Positions 1 to 13,600 of a DNA stretch of 64,000 nucleotides are shown piece by piece. Source of the stretch: Tetradesmus obliquus (taxonomy: Eukaryota > Chlorophyta > Chlorophyceae > Sphaeropleales > Scenedesmaceae); assembly GCA_030272155.1 (NCBI GenBank), contig CP126194.1:310001-374000 (forward strand), given 5' to 3'. The notes under the pieces were generated by a model, which worked only from the letters and a program-made list of their open reading frames with translations, made no database searches and was not told the DNA's origin. A program made the translations under genes and the position numbers. Positions within the stretch are counted from its first letter, which is position 1, and the number at the start of each line of letters is the position of its first letter.

Positions 1-748
1 GAAATAGAGTATGTATACTTGCCCAGAGGGGCCCAACGCCTCCTGCGCTGCTAGGGTGGCAGCCACATCTTGAAACCGCCTGTGCGTCAGCATGACGGCC
101 GACAGCTGTGCTGCTGGTGCTGATGCCTGCATTGGAGACCCAGCTCTGGCTGCAACGTTGCTGCTGCTAAAAGCAGGCATCACTGGCGCAGCAGCAGCCA
201 GTGATGCCACAAGCCAGCCAATGAGTCGTGTAGCGCTGGATATGTGAGGAGCAGCACAGCGCGCCAGCTGCGAGGCGGTCGGCACATGTGCAATGTGCAG
301 AGAGGCAGGCAGCACACAACAAACAGCGGGGGTGTCAGCATCAGCAGCACCGCTGGATGCTGCGACAGCGCAAGTATTACAGCATGCAGGCATGTGCCGT
401 GGTATCAGCGCTGCCTTCTGTAGGATGCAGGCATGAAGTAAACAAGCAGCTGGTGTGCTGCTGCAAGAGCCTCTTATGCTGGCTGGCTGCAGCAACGCAG
501 GCCGTCGCATCTGCAAGCAACGCACAGCAGCACGACAGGGTGCAAGCAGCATGCTGCGCCTCGCAGACTGAGCACCGAACAAGCTGGAGCATGCGCTTTC
601 ACCCTGCACCGCTGGACGCCTTCGCTACCAATCAGCACAGCTCTGCTTCAGCCCAGCATCAACTTGCGCCACTCACCAGGCAACAGCCGTATTGGCACCT
701 GCAGCACCAGGTGAAACATGGATGCTTGCACTATTGCATTGCAGCTGC
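1..748. other. 3' flank of the polymerase eta gene
   Basis: No gene is supported here. The stretch is rich in GCA/CAG triplets and lies downstream of the polymerase eta stop codon. On the minus strand a TGTAA, the usual green-algal polyadenylation signal, occurs at 377-381, about 370 bases past the stop. It is a reasonable but unproven 3' end for that transcript. Confidence 0.4.
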
Positions 749-1358
749 TCATTTCTTCTGCGCCCCAAACAAGTCTGATATGCTCCTCTGCTTGCTTGCA
801 CCCTGCTGCTGCTGCCTGCCTGCCTGCTTCTTGGCAGGCTGGGAGCCCTTGCTGCTGCCGGGTGGTGCCCGCTTCCTGCTGCTGCTGCCGGCTGTGTTGG
901 ATGGCCTGCCCTGCTGCTGCTGGTTGCGCTGCAGCATGCCTTGTATTTCAATGTCTCTCAGAATGCGGGCCTGCTCTGCAACATCCACGTCACAGAGAAG
1001 GTCTTGCTGCTGCTGCTGCTGCTGCTGCGACGCTGATGGACACAGGCCTGCTGTTGTTGGCTCTGCAGCGGCTGCATTGCCCTGCCCGCGTGCTGCTGGC
1101 ACAGCTGCCATTGGGGAGGCTGGTGCAGCCGCGGCTGACACTGCAGTGTGAGGTGCAATGGAATGTGTCGCTGGCACAGCAGCAGCAGCAGCAGCAGCAG
1201 CTGCAGTTGCTGCTAGCAATGGTGCTGGGGGGTGGCCAGCAAGCGCCACAGCCGGTGCGGCGGCGGCTGGCAGCCTGTTGGCGTGAGCCAGCTGCACACT
1301 CATGCTGGGGCATGCTGCGCTTGCTGGTGCAGTCTGCAGCTCTGTGCCATGCTCCGCT

Positions 1359-1409
<51 letters not shown>

Positions 1410-3307
1410 ATGAACTGCTCAAGGTGCGACTGCTGCTGCTGCTGCTGCTGCTTGCCATGCTTGATGCGCGGAGCGCTGCCAGTCTGGTGCTGCCCGGTGC
1501 GCTTGTTGTTCTGCGGCGCCCCATGCTGCTCCCGGCCTGCCGGCTGCTGCTCAGGCTGCTGAGTGTGCTGCTGCTGCTGCTCCTGCTGCTGTGCCTTGCT
1601 GTGCGAGCCAGCCCCGCCAGCCAGGAACCTCGCCATGGCAGCGCCGCTGCCGCCGCCACCGCCCTGCTCCACAAACTCAGTGGCCACCAGCGCCAGCCGC
1701 ACCACAGGCCAGGGGGCTGGCGTGATGCGCCTGAACAGCTGCAGCGCTGCTGCCGCAATGACATCAGTGCTCACGCCGTCCTTGCTGGCTGCAGGGGGCA
1801 TGGCGCCACGTATGCTGCGGTCTGGGGTGCCACGGCTGCCACCAGACAGGCCAGGCGCAGCGCTGCGGTACTGCAGCACTGTAGTGGCCATGGCAGGGAT
1901 AGCAGAGGGCAGCAAGCACGATGAAGGCAGGGCAGCAGTGTGTCAGCTCAAGTGCATCTTGTTCGACAATATTGTGCAGCAGTATGTCTGGTGTAGACTC
2001 GTCACTGGTCAAGCGCATGCAGGCCAGTGCTCACAGCCCTTCTGCAAGCTGTACAGACAGCAGCACCAGCGGCCCCTCCATGCCTCACCACGCGCACTGC
2101 TGCAGCTACACAGGCCCGGCTTGACAAGATACATTGAATAACCCTGTACAAACCCCAACCGCCTCCCCCAGATTCACAACATCAGAACTGGACTGCAAGG
2201 CAGCCCGCAGCAGACAGTGCAACTGAGCCGCAACACGCTGCAGCCGACACGGACGAGACAACACGCAGCAGGCACATCCACCACAACATCATCATCAGCA
2301 GCAGCAGCAGCAGTGGGCTCACCCAGGCTGCGTGGCCGCCGTGCGTGCTCGTCCTCGTCCTCCGCCATGCGCTCCGCCAGCTCAGCCGCCAACACGCCCA
2401 GCCACTGCTGCAGGGGCGGCAGGCTGCTCAGCGGCTCAAAGCTCTTGCAGGAGTTGATGGACTTGACCTGGACCAGCAGCAGCAGCAGCAGCAGCAGCAG
2501 GCAGAGCAGGTATTGACACATGACCAGTAGCAGAGCAACTGACACATGCTATAGGTCAGGCAACAGAGATGCACAGGTTGTTTTGCCCTGCTAGCGCCAG
2601 CATTTCCCAATGCCCGAGGCTGCCTGCTGTCTGCCTGTGTTGGCCATGCGGTTAATCAGCAGGGTGTGTTGCAGCCTGCTGTGCCTGCCGCCCCACCTTG
2701 TCTTTTGGCGTGACTGGCTCCTCATCGATGCCCCGCACAGTGTTGAACACCCACCTGCGCCAGCAGCACAGCACCCGCAGCACATCAGCACGCCTTGCAG
2801 GAGCCCAAGCAGCTGTACTGGACAGGCAGCAGCGCAGCAAGCCCTGCATATCAGCGCGCCTTGCAGGAAAGCAGGTGCTGACCAGGCAGCGAGGCAGCCA
2901 GCTGCCCTGCAAGGCCTGAGGCGGCCTGCAGCAGCGCAGCACGCTCAGCAAAACAGCTGCACGATCATGCAGCTGGTAGCGCGCCCAGACTCTCGTCTGC
3001 TTCCTGCACATGGCAGCGCACCTGCGCTGTCAGCTGCAGCTGCTCACCAGCACCCTGCACCCTGCATTCTGCAGCCACCACCACCACCATCACCACTACC
3101 TCCCCCACCAGTACCTCCACCACTACCACTACCTCCACCGCCCTGCCCTACCCCCCCCCCTCTCACCGCGCCTTGGGCCCAAAGTGAGCCAGCAGCGCCT
3201 CATACCTCAGCCCAGCTGCCGCCCCTGCTGTCGCTGCGCCCATGGCCTCCAGCGCCGCCCCCAGCTTGCCGCCCAGGCCCTTCACCTTGCCCAGCGGCAA
3301 GTCCTGT

Positions 3308-3400
<93 letters not shown>

Positions 3401-4215
3401 CGGCGGCAGCACAGTTGAAGCCTTTTACACAAGGAGGTGCAGCAGCAGTGGCAGCACCTTGCTGCTGATCAAACGCAGTGCAGAGGTTTGAGCAGGCGTC
3501 GGCAGCACGAGCTTGGCGGCTGCCAGGCCCGACAGCTGGTGCTGAAGTGCGGCCTGTTGAGGGCGCAGTGCAGTGGCCCCGCTGCCGGCCATGCCTCCTA
3601 CACCTGGCTGAAAGGTGCCTCAAGACATGCCTCCTACACCTGGCTGAAAGGTGCCTCAAGACATGCCTCCTACACCTGGCTGAAAGGTGCCTCAAGACAT
3701 GCCTCCTACACCTGGCTGAAAGGTGCCTCAAGACATGCCTCCTACACCTGGCTGAAAGGTGCCTCAAGACATGCCTCCTACACCTGGCTGAAAGGTGCCT
3801 CAAGACATGCCTCCTACACCTGGCTGAAAGGTGCCTCAAGACATGCCTCCTACACCTGGCTGAAAGGTGCCTCAAGACATGCGCAGCTGGCCACGCCAGG
3901 CCGCCTGCATGGCAGCTGATGCCGAACACACGTGCTGCTGCAGTGCAGCAGCTGCCACACAAGTGCATCGCATGCTGCCGCAGCATGCACACCCCAGCAG
4001 CAGAGCAGTGGCTAGCTGCTCTGCTGCAGCAGCGCTAGCCCCAGCCCACCTGCATCAGCTCCTCCACTGCGCGCGGCAGCAGCAGCGTCTGCTGGTTGGG
4101 CTTGTTCTTTGCGCTGCCGATCTTGGCCAGCAGCTTGTTGGGCCCGATGCCTGCAGAGGCAGTGAAGCCCAGCTGGGCCAGCAGCTGCCCACGCAGCCGC
4201 GCAGCAATGACAGCG

Positions 4216-4255
<40 letters not shown>

Positions 4256-5092
4256 GCGGCAGCAGCAGCATAGGGCTCAGCAGCATGGAGCCAGTGAGCA
4301 GAGGCAGTATTGCGCGCACTGCAGCAACAGCTGGGTTAGGCCAAGGCTGCCTGACGACATGCACTGCTGGTGCTGTGCATGTGCTGCATCAGACGATACA
4401 CACTATGCAGCATTCCACAGCACTGCTGAGAAGGCAACTCTGCGGCACCCAAAACTCCAGCTGCACCTCAGCAGCAAGCGCTGCTGCACAAGAACAACAC
4501 TCGACTGCTGCTGCCGCCCCCAAGCATCGCCTCACCTGCTGCTGCAAGCCTGTCGTATGCATTGTCTGGCCGCAGCCCTCCCTCGCCCAGCACCACGCTG
4601 GCATCAGCAGCAGCAGACAGCAGCGCAGCAACGCCAGGCCCGCCACTGCCAGCAGCAGCACCCCCAGCGTCATGCTCCTGCTCGTGTCCAGCAGGCCCAT
4701 CCGCTGCTGCTGCTGGTGCTGTAATGCCGCCCTCTGCCGCAGCCAGCTCCGCCACCTGCTCATGCAGCGACCAGCCATGCACGCGCAGAGGCAGTGAGCA
4801 GCATGATGCAGGGTGCAAGCCAGCCAGGACAGCCGGCAGCTGCAGCGTGGGATAAGCCAGGCGGCAACAGGGTTTGTGCATCCACATGCGTGGAGCAGCA
4901 TGGCAGCCGCGCTGCATGTGTGTTGACTAGCAGGCTGGGACGAGCAGCAGCGGCAGTGCTGGGCTGGGGTGCTGTGCTCACCGCTGCTGGCGTGGCGTCT
5001 ATGTACACCTCATCAATGGAGGCTTTCTCCAGCAGGCAGCCGGGGCTGAGCTGGCCCAGCAGCCGCATGATCTGCGCAGACGCCTGCAGCAC

Positions 5093-5126
<34 letters not shown>

Positions 5127-6046
5127 TTATGCTGGCAGCTGTTGTGCTGGCAGTGACGCCGAAAACTCCTTGCATAGCTGGCTTGATCAGACAGCACTGC
5201 TGCTTGTATGTAGGTATGTATGTATGTATGTATGCACAAGCCAACCAGACATGGCAACAAGGAACCAGCTGCAAGTGTTGCCTGCGGATGTATCGGCTCA
5301 GACCTGCAGCGCGGCACAGCAGGCTCACCTTCCTGTAGCGCTGCAGGCACGCCTTGCTGCTGCCCCTGTCTAGGGCTGACCCCTCCACATCACCGCTTGC
5401 TGCTGCTGCTGCTGCTGCTTCGCCATCTCCTCCAACAGCAGCACCACCAGCAGCAGCAGCATCTGGTCCTGCTGGCTTGGCCGGGCTGCGTGCTGCTGCA
5501 GCAGCAGCGGTGCTTCCTGCAGCAGTGGCCGCGCTGGCTCCGTCTGCAACTGCGGCGCTAGCAGTGCCAGGGGCAGCTGCTGGCTGCTGCACGCAGCCTA
5601 TGGTCTGCACGTGCACCAGCCGCAGCTCGGGGCAGTGCTGCTTGGCCTGCGCCACACGCATGTGGCGCGTGACGCCCGCAGCCCTGGCTGCATAGTTGAC
5701 AGCAATGAGGCCTGCAGGTGCAGGAGGCAGGTGCAGTGCGGCCAGGCCAATCAGGGCAGCAACGTCCAGTGCATGCGGTGCTTGAATGCAGGACTGTGGT
5801 TCATAAGTGAGGACCCTGAACTAGGAGCAATGTCTGTACGGCAGCAGGACGGTTGCACACCACAAAGTGCATGGGAGCAAATGCTGCCTCACCATTCCAC
5901 TGCTGCACAGCGCAAGGCACATCTCGGGGGATCCCCAGCCGCTTCTGCTCTACTTGAGCGTAAAAGCAATCCAGGTCTATGTGCAAGATCACTCTGTTGG
6001 CAAGCTGCAAGCCCCCTTGGGGCACAGTAGGTGTTGCGAGAGCCAT
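749..6046 (-). CDS. POLH: DNA polymerase eta (Y-family translesion polymerase), 9 exons, 859 aa
   Basis: Translesion polymerase expected to copy past UV dimers in the nucleus. Exons on the minus strand: 6046-5893, 5711-5329, 5083-4982, 4839-4536, 4216-4050, 3303-3167, 2754-2697, 2467-2323, 1878-749; all phases close. Seen directly: HIDLDCFYAQVE (about residues 21-33, first metal-binding Asp), GVTRHMRVAQAKQHCPEL, KASIDEVYID (catalytic Asp-Glu), ASAGIGPNKLLAKIGS, LPLGKVKGLGGKLG and ARWVFNTVRGIDEEPV. These are in the order known for eta rather than kappa or iota. The little-finger part ends in LFRRITPAPWP. The C-terminal third is Gln/Ala-rich and ends in QRSISDLFGAQKK, a PIP-like PCNA-binding box. 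I see no UBZ zinc finger. An Ala-rich insert of about 80 residues lies between HVQTIG and YRKV. The start is the first ATG ahead of the catalytic motif. Identity is secure; exact junctions are inferred. Confidence 0.92.
3308..3397. repeat. (CAG)30 microsatellite abutting a 3' splice site
   Basis: Uninterrupted CAG on the plus strand, so CTG in the polymerase eta transcript. It ends five bases before the acceptor that opens the exon beginning DLPLGKVKG, so it occupies the place of the polypyrimidine tract. Confidence 0.95.
3590..3877. repeat. 36-bp minisatellite, 8 copies
   Basis: Eight head-to-tail 36-bp units starting CATGCCTCCTACACCTGGCT, apparently identical, lie in intron 5 of the polymerase eta gene. 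The unit is a multiple of three, so several frames stay open across it, but none belongs to the gene model. The near-perfect identity implies recent expansion or gene conversion. Confidence 0.95.
5206..5234. repeat. (GTAT)n microsatellite
   Basis: A short GTAT tetranucleotide run inside polymerase eta intron 2. It lies upstream, in transcript order, of a CTG tract that precedes the acceptor of exon 3. Confidence 0.9.
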
Positions 6047-7608
6047 AACCTTGTCAGCGACGCCTCCTGCATCTCATGCATCACAGTGGCGCGCGGATGA
6101 GCCTTCTATACACGAGATTGCATCGACGCTATTAGCTTTAAACGGCAGCAAGATGTTGAACAGGGTTCCAAGACTGACATGTCGTGTCAGCCTGTCACTT
6201 TTCAAATATGCAGGGCAAAAGCAAGTCCAACTCTACAGCACTGCTTCTTGGGCCGCAGCTGTGTGCCTGCTTTTCAACTCCGTGCAATCAGGTACTGGAA
6301 TACCTCTGCTGTCTTGTATTTAGGGCCGGCTGCACCAAGCAATGCTCTGCATGATCGGGCAGCTGAGGATTGAGGATATCCACTGGCGGACGAGCTGTGC
6401 CCTGCGGCGTGTGCTACAGTGTGAAAGAGTGAGACGCGCAAGTTAAGGGCAGTTACATCAATCATCTCTAGATTTCTGCTCAGCATACTTGCTCCTCCTT
6501 GCTAGGTCCTTGTGTCGTGAGTATGTGGTTACCACAGCCACGGTGGCTGTGAAGCAAACATACATCAACATGCCTCCATTGTGTATATCATAGGTCCCTG
6601 CGCAGCTGCAGCTGCGTGCTTGCAATGCTTCAACTTGATGTTGTCAGCTGCCTTTTGTGTCGTATAGAGAGGGCCTCAGTACATGTGGCTCCAAGCAGCA
6701 TCTGCTGCAAGCCTTGCAGCGGCCCGCAAGCGGGCTTCAGATCAATGTGTTACACTCGCTGAATAGTGCTGATACACCAGCTTGCTGGCAACACCTACAC
6801 CAAAGCCCTTTACGGCGTTAGCAATCCACTGAATGGTATGAACATGAGTAAGACAGGCAGCCAACAGCTGGAATATTCAAATCCAAGGTTGACTGGCCCA
6901 AAGTGGAGGCGTGCATGGGAATAATCAATGATAATCAGGCTCTGCTACAGCCAAACACATTGCAAACCAAGGGTGGAATGAGCGAGCTCTCAAGAAGATG
7001 GAAGAAATGCAGTGCATTGCCACGTAGGCAATCGCCTGGCAGGTGCCAAAATATGCTCCAGCTCGATTGAAGCATTCTGACTAGAGAGCCGGAGCGCTGT
7101 GGAAACACATGACAAATACAGCACACACCACTGCCCAACAAACCCTATATGCTGACTCCTGGACAAGCATGCAAAAGGACTCATGACCACAGCATCAGCG
7201 ATACGGGCCATGCACTCTCGCAGGGTGCTGCAGTCAAACAAGCACATGCATAGAGCACAGCAGCCGAGGCATGCTGTGCACAGTGCCTGCCATGAGGTTG
7301 CGCATATAACCAACATTCAGCAGCAAATATCGCTGCATCAGACAAGAGCCAGGCTCGAAGAAAAAGACAGCCTGCTGCCTCTGTGCTCCTCACTGCCAAC
7401 AACATCCTACCACAACATTCCAAGCAAATGATCCTGAAGCAAGGAATCATACAGACTACACAGCAGCACACTCAGCTGCTTGCTGCGTTAGCACGACACG
7501 CGAGTGTTGCTTGGTTACTGTCACGGGCTTTGCACAACATGGCACGGCAGCGCCTGCCAGGTGCCATGGGGCAGGCACCGCAACGCAACTCTAGCAACGC
7601 TGACACGC
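6047..7608. other. Intergenic, polymerase eta promoter side
   Basis: This lies between the start of the polymerase eta gene and the end of the cysteine-rich gene, both on the minus strand. It is less GC-rich than the genes and holds only short unrelated open frames. I see no TATA box, tRNA or repeat I can defend. Confidence 0.5.
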
Positions 7609-10600
7609 TTAGGGTGAGATGCAGTCGTCCTCCTTGGTGCAGTCGGTGCCAGGCGCGCTCACATCGCAGAAGGTGCGGGTGCCAAAGGCGCACACAGTCC
7701 TGCCAGTGTCAACCTTCGCGTCTATGACAGCCACGTTGCCGGGGCAGAAGGCGTCCGAGCCGAGAGCATCGCACACCTTGTAAGTGCAGACGGTGCCGGA
7801 GGCCTGGATGCCATTGGTGCAGGTGGCATCGCCGTCAAAGAAGTAGCCAGCGTACACCTTGGTGCAGTCGGCGATAGCGTCAGAGCTGGCTACAGAGCCA
7901 GAGCCCTCAGGGCAGGCGGTGCGGCCCTGGTCAACCTTGTCTGTCTTGACTTCGATGGCTGCCACCTTGGGGGTGCCGTTGTCAAAGCCAGGGCAGAAGG
8001 AGTCGGCAGGGCAGGCCAGCACAGTGTCTGCGGAGATGGCTCCGTTTGCGATGTAGTAATAGCCTGCCAGCAGGTTGGCGCAGTCGGCGGAGGCGGAGCT
8101 GCCGGTGCCGGCGGTGGTGGCGCCAGCGGGGCAGGCCACGTCTCCAACGCTGGCAGAGCGGTCGACGATGCTGCCGCCAGGGCTGCAGGCACGCGCCAGG
8201 ATGCAGCAGCAGGGAGGGACAGGCACGTCAGCAAGGATTGCAGACTGCAGAGCAGGACCATGGTGGCTGACAGCCGCAGCTAATGCATTGTTTCAGGCGG
8301 AGCAGCTGCGCGTGGCAGACGGAAATTGGCATGGCACCAGACTAGGATGCTGGCAGCAGCACACACACACCGAGCCACGAGCTAGCAGTAGCAGCAGCAG
8401 CGCCACCTGCCACCAATCTGCGCGCAGCAGCACTCACCAGTAGAACTTGATGGGGCAGGCGTCCACACTTGTTTCGGAGATGGCCGCGTTGGCAGGTCCC
8501 TTGTAGTGGTAGCCGGGCCTCAGCTCCTTGCAGTCGTTCACAGTGCTGGAGCCCTCGGCGGACTTGACGCCGGCAGGGCAGGCATTGTAGCCGGCAGCAC
8601 CCGCTGTGCCAGCAGCAGTAGCAGTGGCGGGCACCAGCACGATGGCAAGACCGTCAGTGTTGCAGTAGTAGTTGGGCGTGCAGCGCATGACTGTGGCGGT
8701 GGTGATGTCAGCGCTGGAACCGTCGAAGAAGTAGCCAGCTTTGAGCTTGGCACACTCGTTGGTGACGCGGGCGCCGTTTCCAGCGCTGTTGGGGATAGTG
8801 TCCTGGAGTGCAGCGGCGTTAGCAGTGAAGAAGTCGGCGTCGGTGCCAACGGACACGCCTGCCGCAACCTGCGTGCCAGCAGGGCAAGCGGTGGGCAGCA
8901 GCGGCACGCCGCGCACGATGTTCTTGGCGTTGGTGGGGTAGCCGTGGCAGAAGCTATCAGCCTTGCAGGGCAGCACGCTGGTGCGGCTGATGTCCGTGCC
9001 CACGCCGGTGTAGTAGTAGCCAGCGTAGAGCTTGGTGCACTCGTTGGCAGAGGAAGCGCCCTTCACGCCGGCAGCCTTTGCTGCAACACCCGTGCCCTCA
9101 ATGCAGGGTGTGCCGAGGATGGCAGCGGTACCAACGATGTTCCTCTCGCCAGCGCAGAAGGTGTCTGCAGCGCAGGTCTTGATGGTGGTTGCGCTGATGG
9201 GGTCGGTGCCGGCATACTCGTAGCCAGCCAGCAGGCGTGTGCACTCGGTGATAAGCTTGGGCCCGGCAGCAGGGTACACGCCGGCAGTGCTCAAAGAGCC
9301 GACGGGGCAGGGGTTCCTGCCCTTGTCAGCTGCTGTGGCGCCAGCAGGGGTGGGGTCGGCTGTAGTGACGACGGTGATGGCCAGGTCTTCGGTCTGGCAG
9401 TAGAAGCCCTCGTCGCAGGACTTGATGGTGGTGGCGGAAATGGCGCCTGGGCCCTGGTAGTAGAAGCCAGCAACCAGCTTGTTGCAGTCGGCCATGGAGA
9501 TGGACTTGACAGCAGACTTGGTGCCGACGGGGCACTCGTACCTGCCCACCACACCAGTGGCACCAACCTTGTTCTCGCCGCCTGGGCAGTAGAACTTGGC
9601 AGTGCACTCCGTTACAGCAGCGCCATCATAGTAGTAGCCGGCCGACAGCCATGCGCCGCAATCATTGGCAGTCTCAGAGCCAGCAAACATCTGGGTGCCA
9701 GTGGGGTTGGGGTCAGCGCACTTCTGCCTGGGCGCAGCACCAGGGGCGGCGCCGCCTGGGCAGAAGTAGCCGGTGTCAGGTGCAACAGAAGCCGGGCACT
9801 CCAGCACCTCGGTGGAGCCAGGCTGCGAGTAGTAGCCAGCAGAGACCTTGAGGCTTGTGGCCAGGCCCATGAAGTTGGCCTTAATGAGGGTGCGGAGGCT
9901 GGAGCCGGGCTTGGACTGGCCCATGATCAGCTTGCAGGAGCTTGCAGGAATGGTGTCCTCGCCGCTGAACATGCCGAAGACCACGCCGGCGCACAGGTTG
10001 GCGTTGCTGCATTCCTTGAGGCAGGCCTTGAGGGAGGCGGTGGCAAAGGGGGTGAGGGAGGCGGGGTTGATGCGGGCCGGGGTGTTGACGCCGTCAGGGA
10101 TGAAGTTGTACTCTCCTGAGCCCATCTCTGCTGCCTTGACATCTCCCTTCACGGAGGCAGCAAGGTTGGTGGAGGACACCAGCTTGAAGGCGACACTGCA
10201 GCAGCAACGAGGTTGGTGCGAGAGCAGCAGTACAGGCAGGCAGTCAGGATGAAGTTGCAGTGATGTATATTACTGCATCTGTATCACTACCGGTGCAGCA
10301 TCTTGTCAGCAACAGTGGCTAGTTGCTACGCATTGCAGACACACATCCAAGGCACCAACAGCAGAGGCGGGTACCATTTACCAGGCTGTTGCACATACAG
10401 TTGACAGCACCCTACCGGCTGGCACCAGCAGCAGCACTCACCCTCCGTTGGCCACGAAGCTCTCCTTGGTGTCAGGCACCCAGTTAGAGCACTGGAGGTC
10501 CGAGTAGTCAAAGGTGGCGGCAACGCACTTGGCGTTCTCGCGGCACTCCTGCACGCAGCTCTGCAGGTTCTCCCTCGCGGCAACAGCCACGAGGCCAGCG

Positions 10601-13600
10601 CCGGCTGTCAGGTCCAGGGAGAAGGCACCCTCCACGGTCTGGGAGAAGTCAGCAACGCAGTCGGCCTGGCTGGCGGAGTAGGGCTTGCTGGTGACCTCAG
10701 GGGTCAACACATCATCCACGCCGTTGTAGTCATATGAGAAGCTGCGGCCGCCGGGGCACTTGGTGCACTTGTTGTCCTTGCGGTCGGAGGTACCGTAGTA
10801 GCCGTCCTGGCAGGAGCCGCAGGTGGTGTTCTGGGCGATGTTTCCGTAGCCGGCAGCGCACAGGTTGCAGGCATCCAGGGAGGCGCCACCAACAGCTGAG
10901 GTGGTGAGGGAGGCAGGGCAAGCTGAGCAGGCTTTGCCGACATCCTGCTGCGGCTCCTGGTACTGGCCAATAGCGCACAGCTGGGGGATGCTGTTGAGTT
11001 CACCATAGCCTGCAATGTACTTGGTGCAGTTAGCGGAGTCGGCGTTGATGGGGTTGGCGAAGTTGGTGGTCTTGCCGAAGGGGCACTGCGTGCAGGGCAG
11101 CTTGTGCATGCCTGCGCTCCAGAAGCCCTCAGCGCACAGCTGGGAGGCTCCCTGGTAGTAACCTGCAGGGCAGCAGCAGCAGCAGCAGCAGCAGGGCCAG
11201 GGATGAGAGGCAGCAGCATGACACAGCCAAACAGCCCAGCAGTACATGCTGCCCAGTCTTTGCGCCCAAAGTTGGCACTGCAGGCATCTGCAGTTTATGC
11301 CCAGTCTTTGCGCCCAATTCCCCGCGTGCTAAAGTACCAGGTGTTCATATGCTGATGTGGCAGCAGACTGGTCCTTACAGCATGCATCATTCACCATAGC
11401 TTGGGCCAATAGTATTGCTATGAGCTGAATGGTGACTTGATGCTGATGATGAGCAGGCGAAACTCACCATAGCCTGGCTGGTTGAAGCAGGCCTCCACGG
11501 TCCAGTAGCCCTCAGTGGCGTCCACTGGCGTACTGACCGTGACCTGGCTGTCTGTGGTGCTGCGGGTGTTGACGGTGGTGACCTTGCCGTCAGCGCCGGC
11601 TGTGATCATGTTGGTGGGGCACTGCGTGCAGGGCGTGGCCACCTTGCCGTACTTCTTGAACACGCCGTCCACAGCCACACCCACAACGCCGTAGTAGTTG
11701 GCAGGGCAGGCGATGGCGCGCAGCACGATCTCGCTGCTGGTGGAGTTGGTGGCCTTCTCCTGGACGGCACCCATGCCGCGCTGGATGTCTGCGCATGAGA
11801 ACAGGTCATCAAGAGGTCAGCTTTTGGGTTATCGGACGAGGCAGGATCAAATCAGGCTCAGTGCAAGGGCAGCTGATGACCACAATAGGGGACATTGACA
11901 TCGCACATTAGGGATGGTTTGGAACGGCGCTGACATTAGGTAGGTGCACAGAAGCTGCACAAAAAGAGCACACTGCATTGCTGTCATGGCACAGAAGCAG
12001 TTGGAAGAACACGGTCGCCTGCTGCATGGCCAGGGCCACTCACAGCAGGATGGTACATGTGGCGACCCAGGGAGGCGTGCAGTGCTTGCAGAAACAGTGC
12101 AAAGTTGTCAAGACATATGCCAACCAAACGACGACGCAGCACTTGCTGCACAGCCAGGGCCACTCACAGCAGGAGTCTGTGCTGCCGCGCACGCCCAACT
12201 GCTGCCTGACCAGGCCGGTGTTCGGGTCCAGGTCGTTCAGGAAGATGGTCTTGTCGGACAGCCAGGCGCCAGTGCCGCATGCCAGGCAGCCGGCCTTGCC
12301 CACGCGCTGCCAGGTCTCCTTGTAGGTGCCCTGGGGGCAGTGCTGCACAAGCTTGTCGTTGGCAGTCAGATCACCGTCTGGCAGGTACATGCCAGGTGGG
12401 GCCACGCACTCATCCTCGGATGCTGCACCCTCGTCCTCAGTCCACAGGTTGTATGGGCAGCGCTTCGGCCTGCCGGCGCCGTTGGGATCACCGCCAGGGC
12501 TGCAAGGCAGCAGCAAGCAGTAGCACATAAGGCAGGTGAGTCAGGGGCTGGCCCTCGATACAAGGACAGGGCTGTAACCAGCGAGGCAGGTCCCAAGACA
12601 TCACGACAAGCAAGCTGTTGGCTTGCTGGTAATATTGGTATGTTGTTGAGCATTCGGTTGTGTTGCGAGCATTGATCTGCAGACAAACAAGAAACAAACA
12701 GCAGCACGACTGTTGCCTAGTGGCAGCGTAGCAGCGCCAGCCAGCCAGCCAGAGCGAAGGGTGCCAGCTCACCAGTAGTAGTTCTGTGGGCACTTCTTGG
12801 CGCCTGCCAGGGGCATGTTGATGGGGTCGAATGTTCCCAGGATGGTGCGCTTCTTGTCGTCCATGAGCGCGTAGCCGGGCTCCAGCCAGGTGCAGTTGTT
12901 GGCGCTGGTGGAACCCTCGCGGGCGGTGGTGATGCCTGGGCCGTTGAACAGGTCGTCGCAGGTCTTGCAGGATGTGGCGAGGGAGTAGTCGTCGCTGTAC
13001 TCGCCCTTGGGGCACAGCGTGACGGTGCTGCCGGTGACAAAGGAGCCAGCGGGGGCCTCTGCAGCAGGAGGGGCAGGCAGCAGCAGTAGGCAGCAGGTCA
13101 GTTTGATGTGGCTGTTCAAGGCTTGAGGCTGTAGACAGACCACGGCAGGGACTGCTGTTGCTGATAAGGTGCAGCTGTCACCCAGAAGGTTTGCTGCAAC
13201 AACAGCTGCCACTGCATCATTGTGGTGCTGCCAGCAACGCTAACATAGACTGCACACAAGCAAACTACTTCTGCTTGCATCAGTGTACTTGGGTTGCATA
13301 GACAGCAGAGGCAGGGCCAGCCAGAACAGATGCAGAACAAGCACGTGTCACACAACGCAACTGCCATTGTTTGAAAAGCAGTCACTCACGGCACACGTCG
13401 GAATTGGTGTGTGAGCCTGGCACGGTCTCTGGGTCGGTCTTGAAGCCGGTCAGGCAGGCTGTGCAGGTGGTCTGCTTCTTCAGGCCGGTGGTCCAGCTGT
13501 TCACGCCGCAGGCTTCGGCCTTGATGCCGTCGGAGGTCTTGCGGAAGGAGTAGCCGGGCGCGTTGAAGCAGTCGTTGATGCTCTTGGCGCCGCGCCTCAG

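Noticed and set aside
2937-3000. Extra polymerase eta exon (RKQTRVWARYQ)
   Set aside because: It has an acceptor, but including it breaks the ARWVFNTVRG motif; direct joining of 3167 to 2754 restores the conserved sequence and phase.
8506-10119. 537-codon open frame on the plus strand
   Set aside because: It is exactly antisense to the largest exon of the cysteine-rich gene, whose frame is in phase with eight other exons. The plus-strand translation is Gly/Ala/Val-rich without motifs, a side effect of GC-rich codon use.
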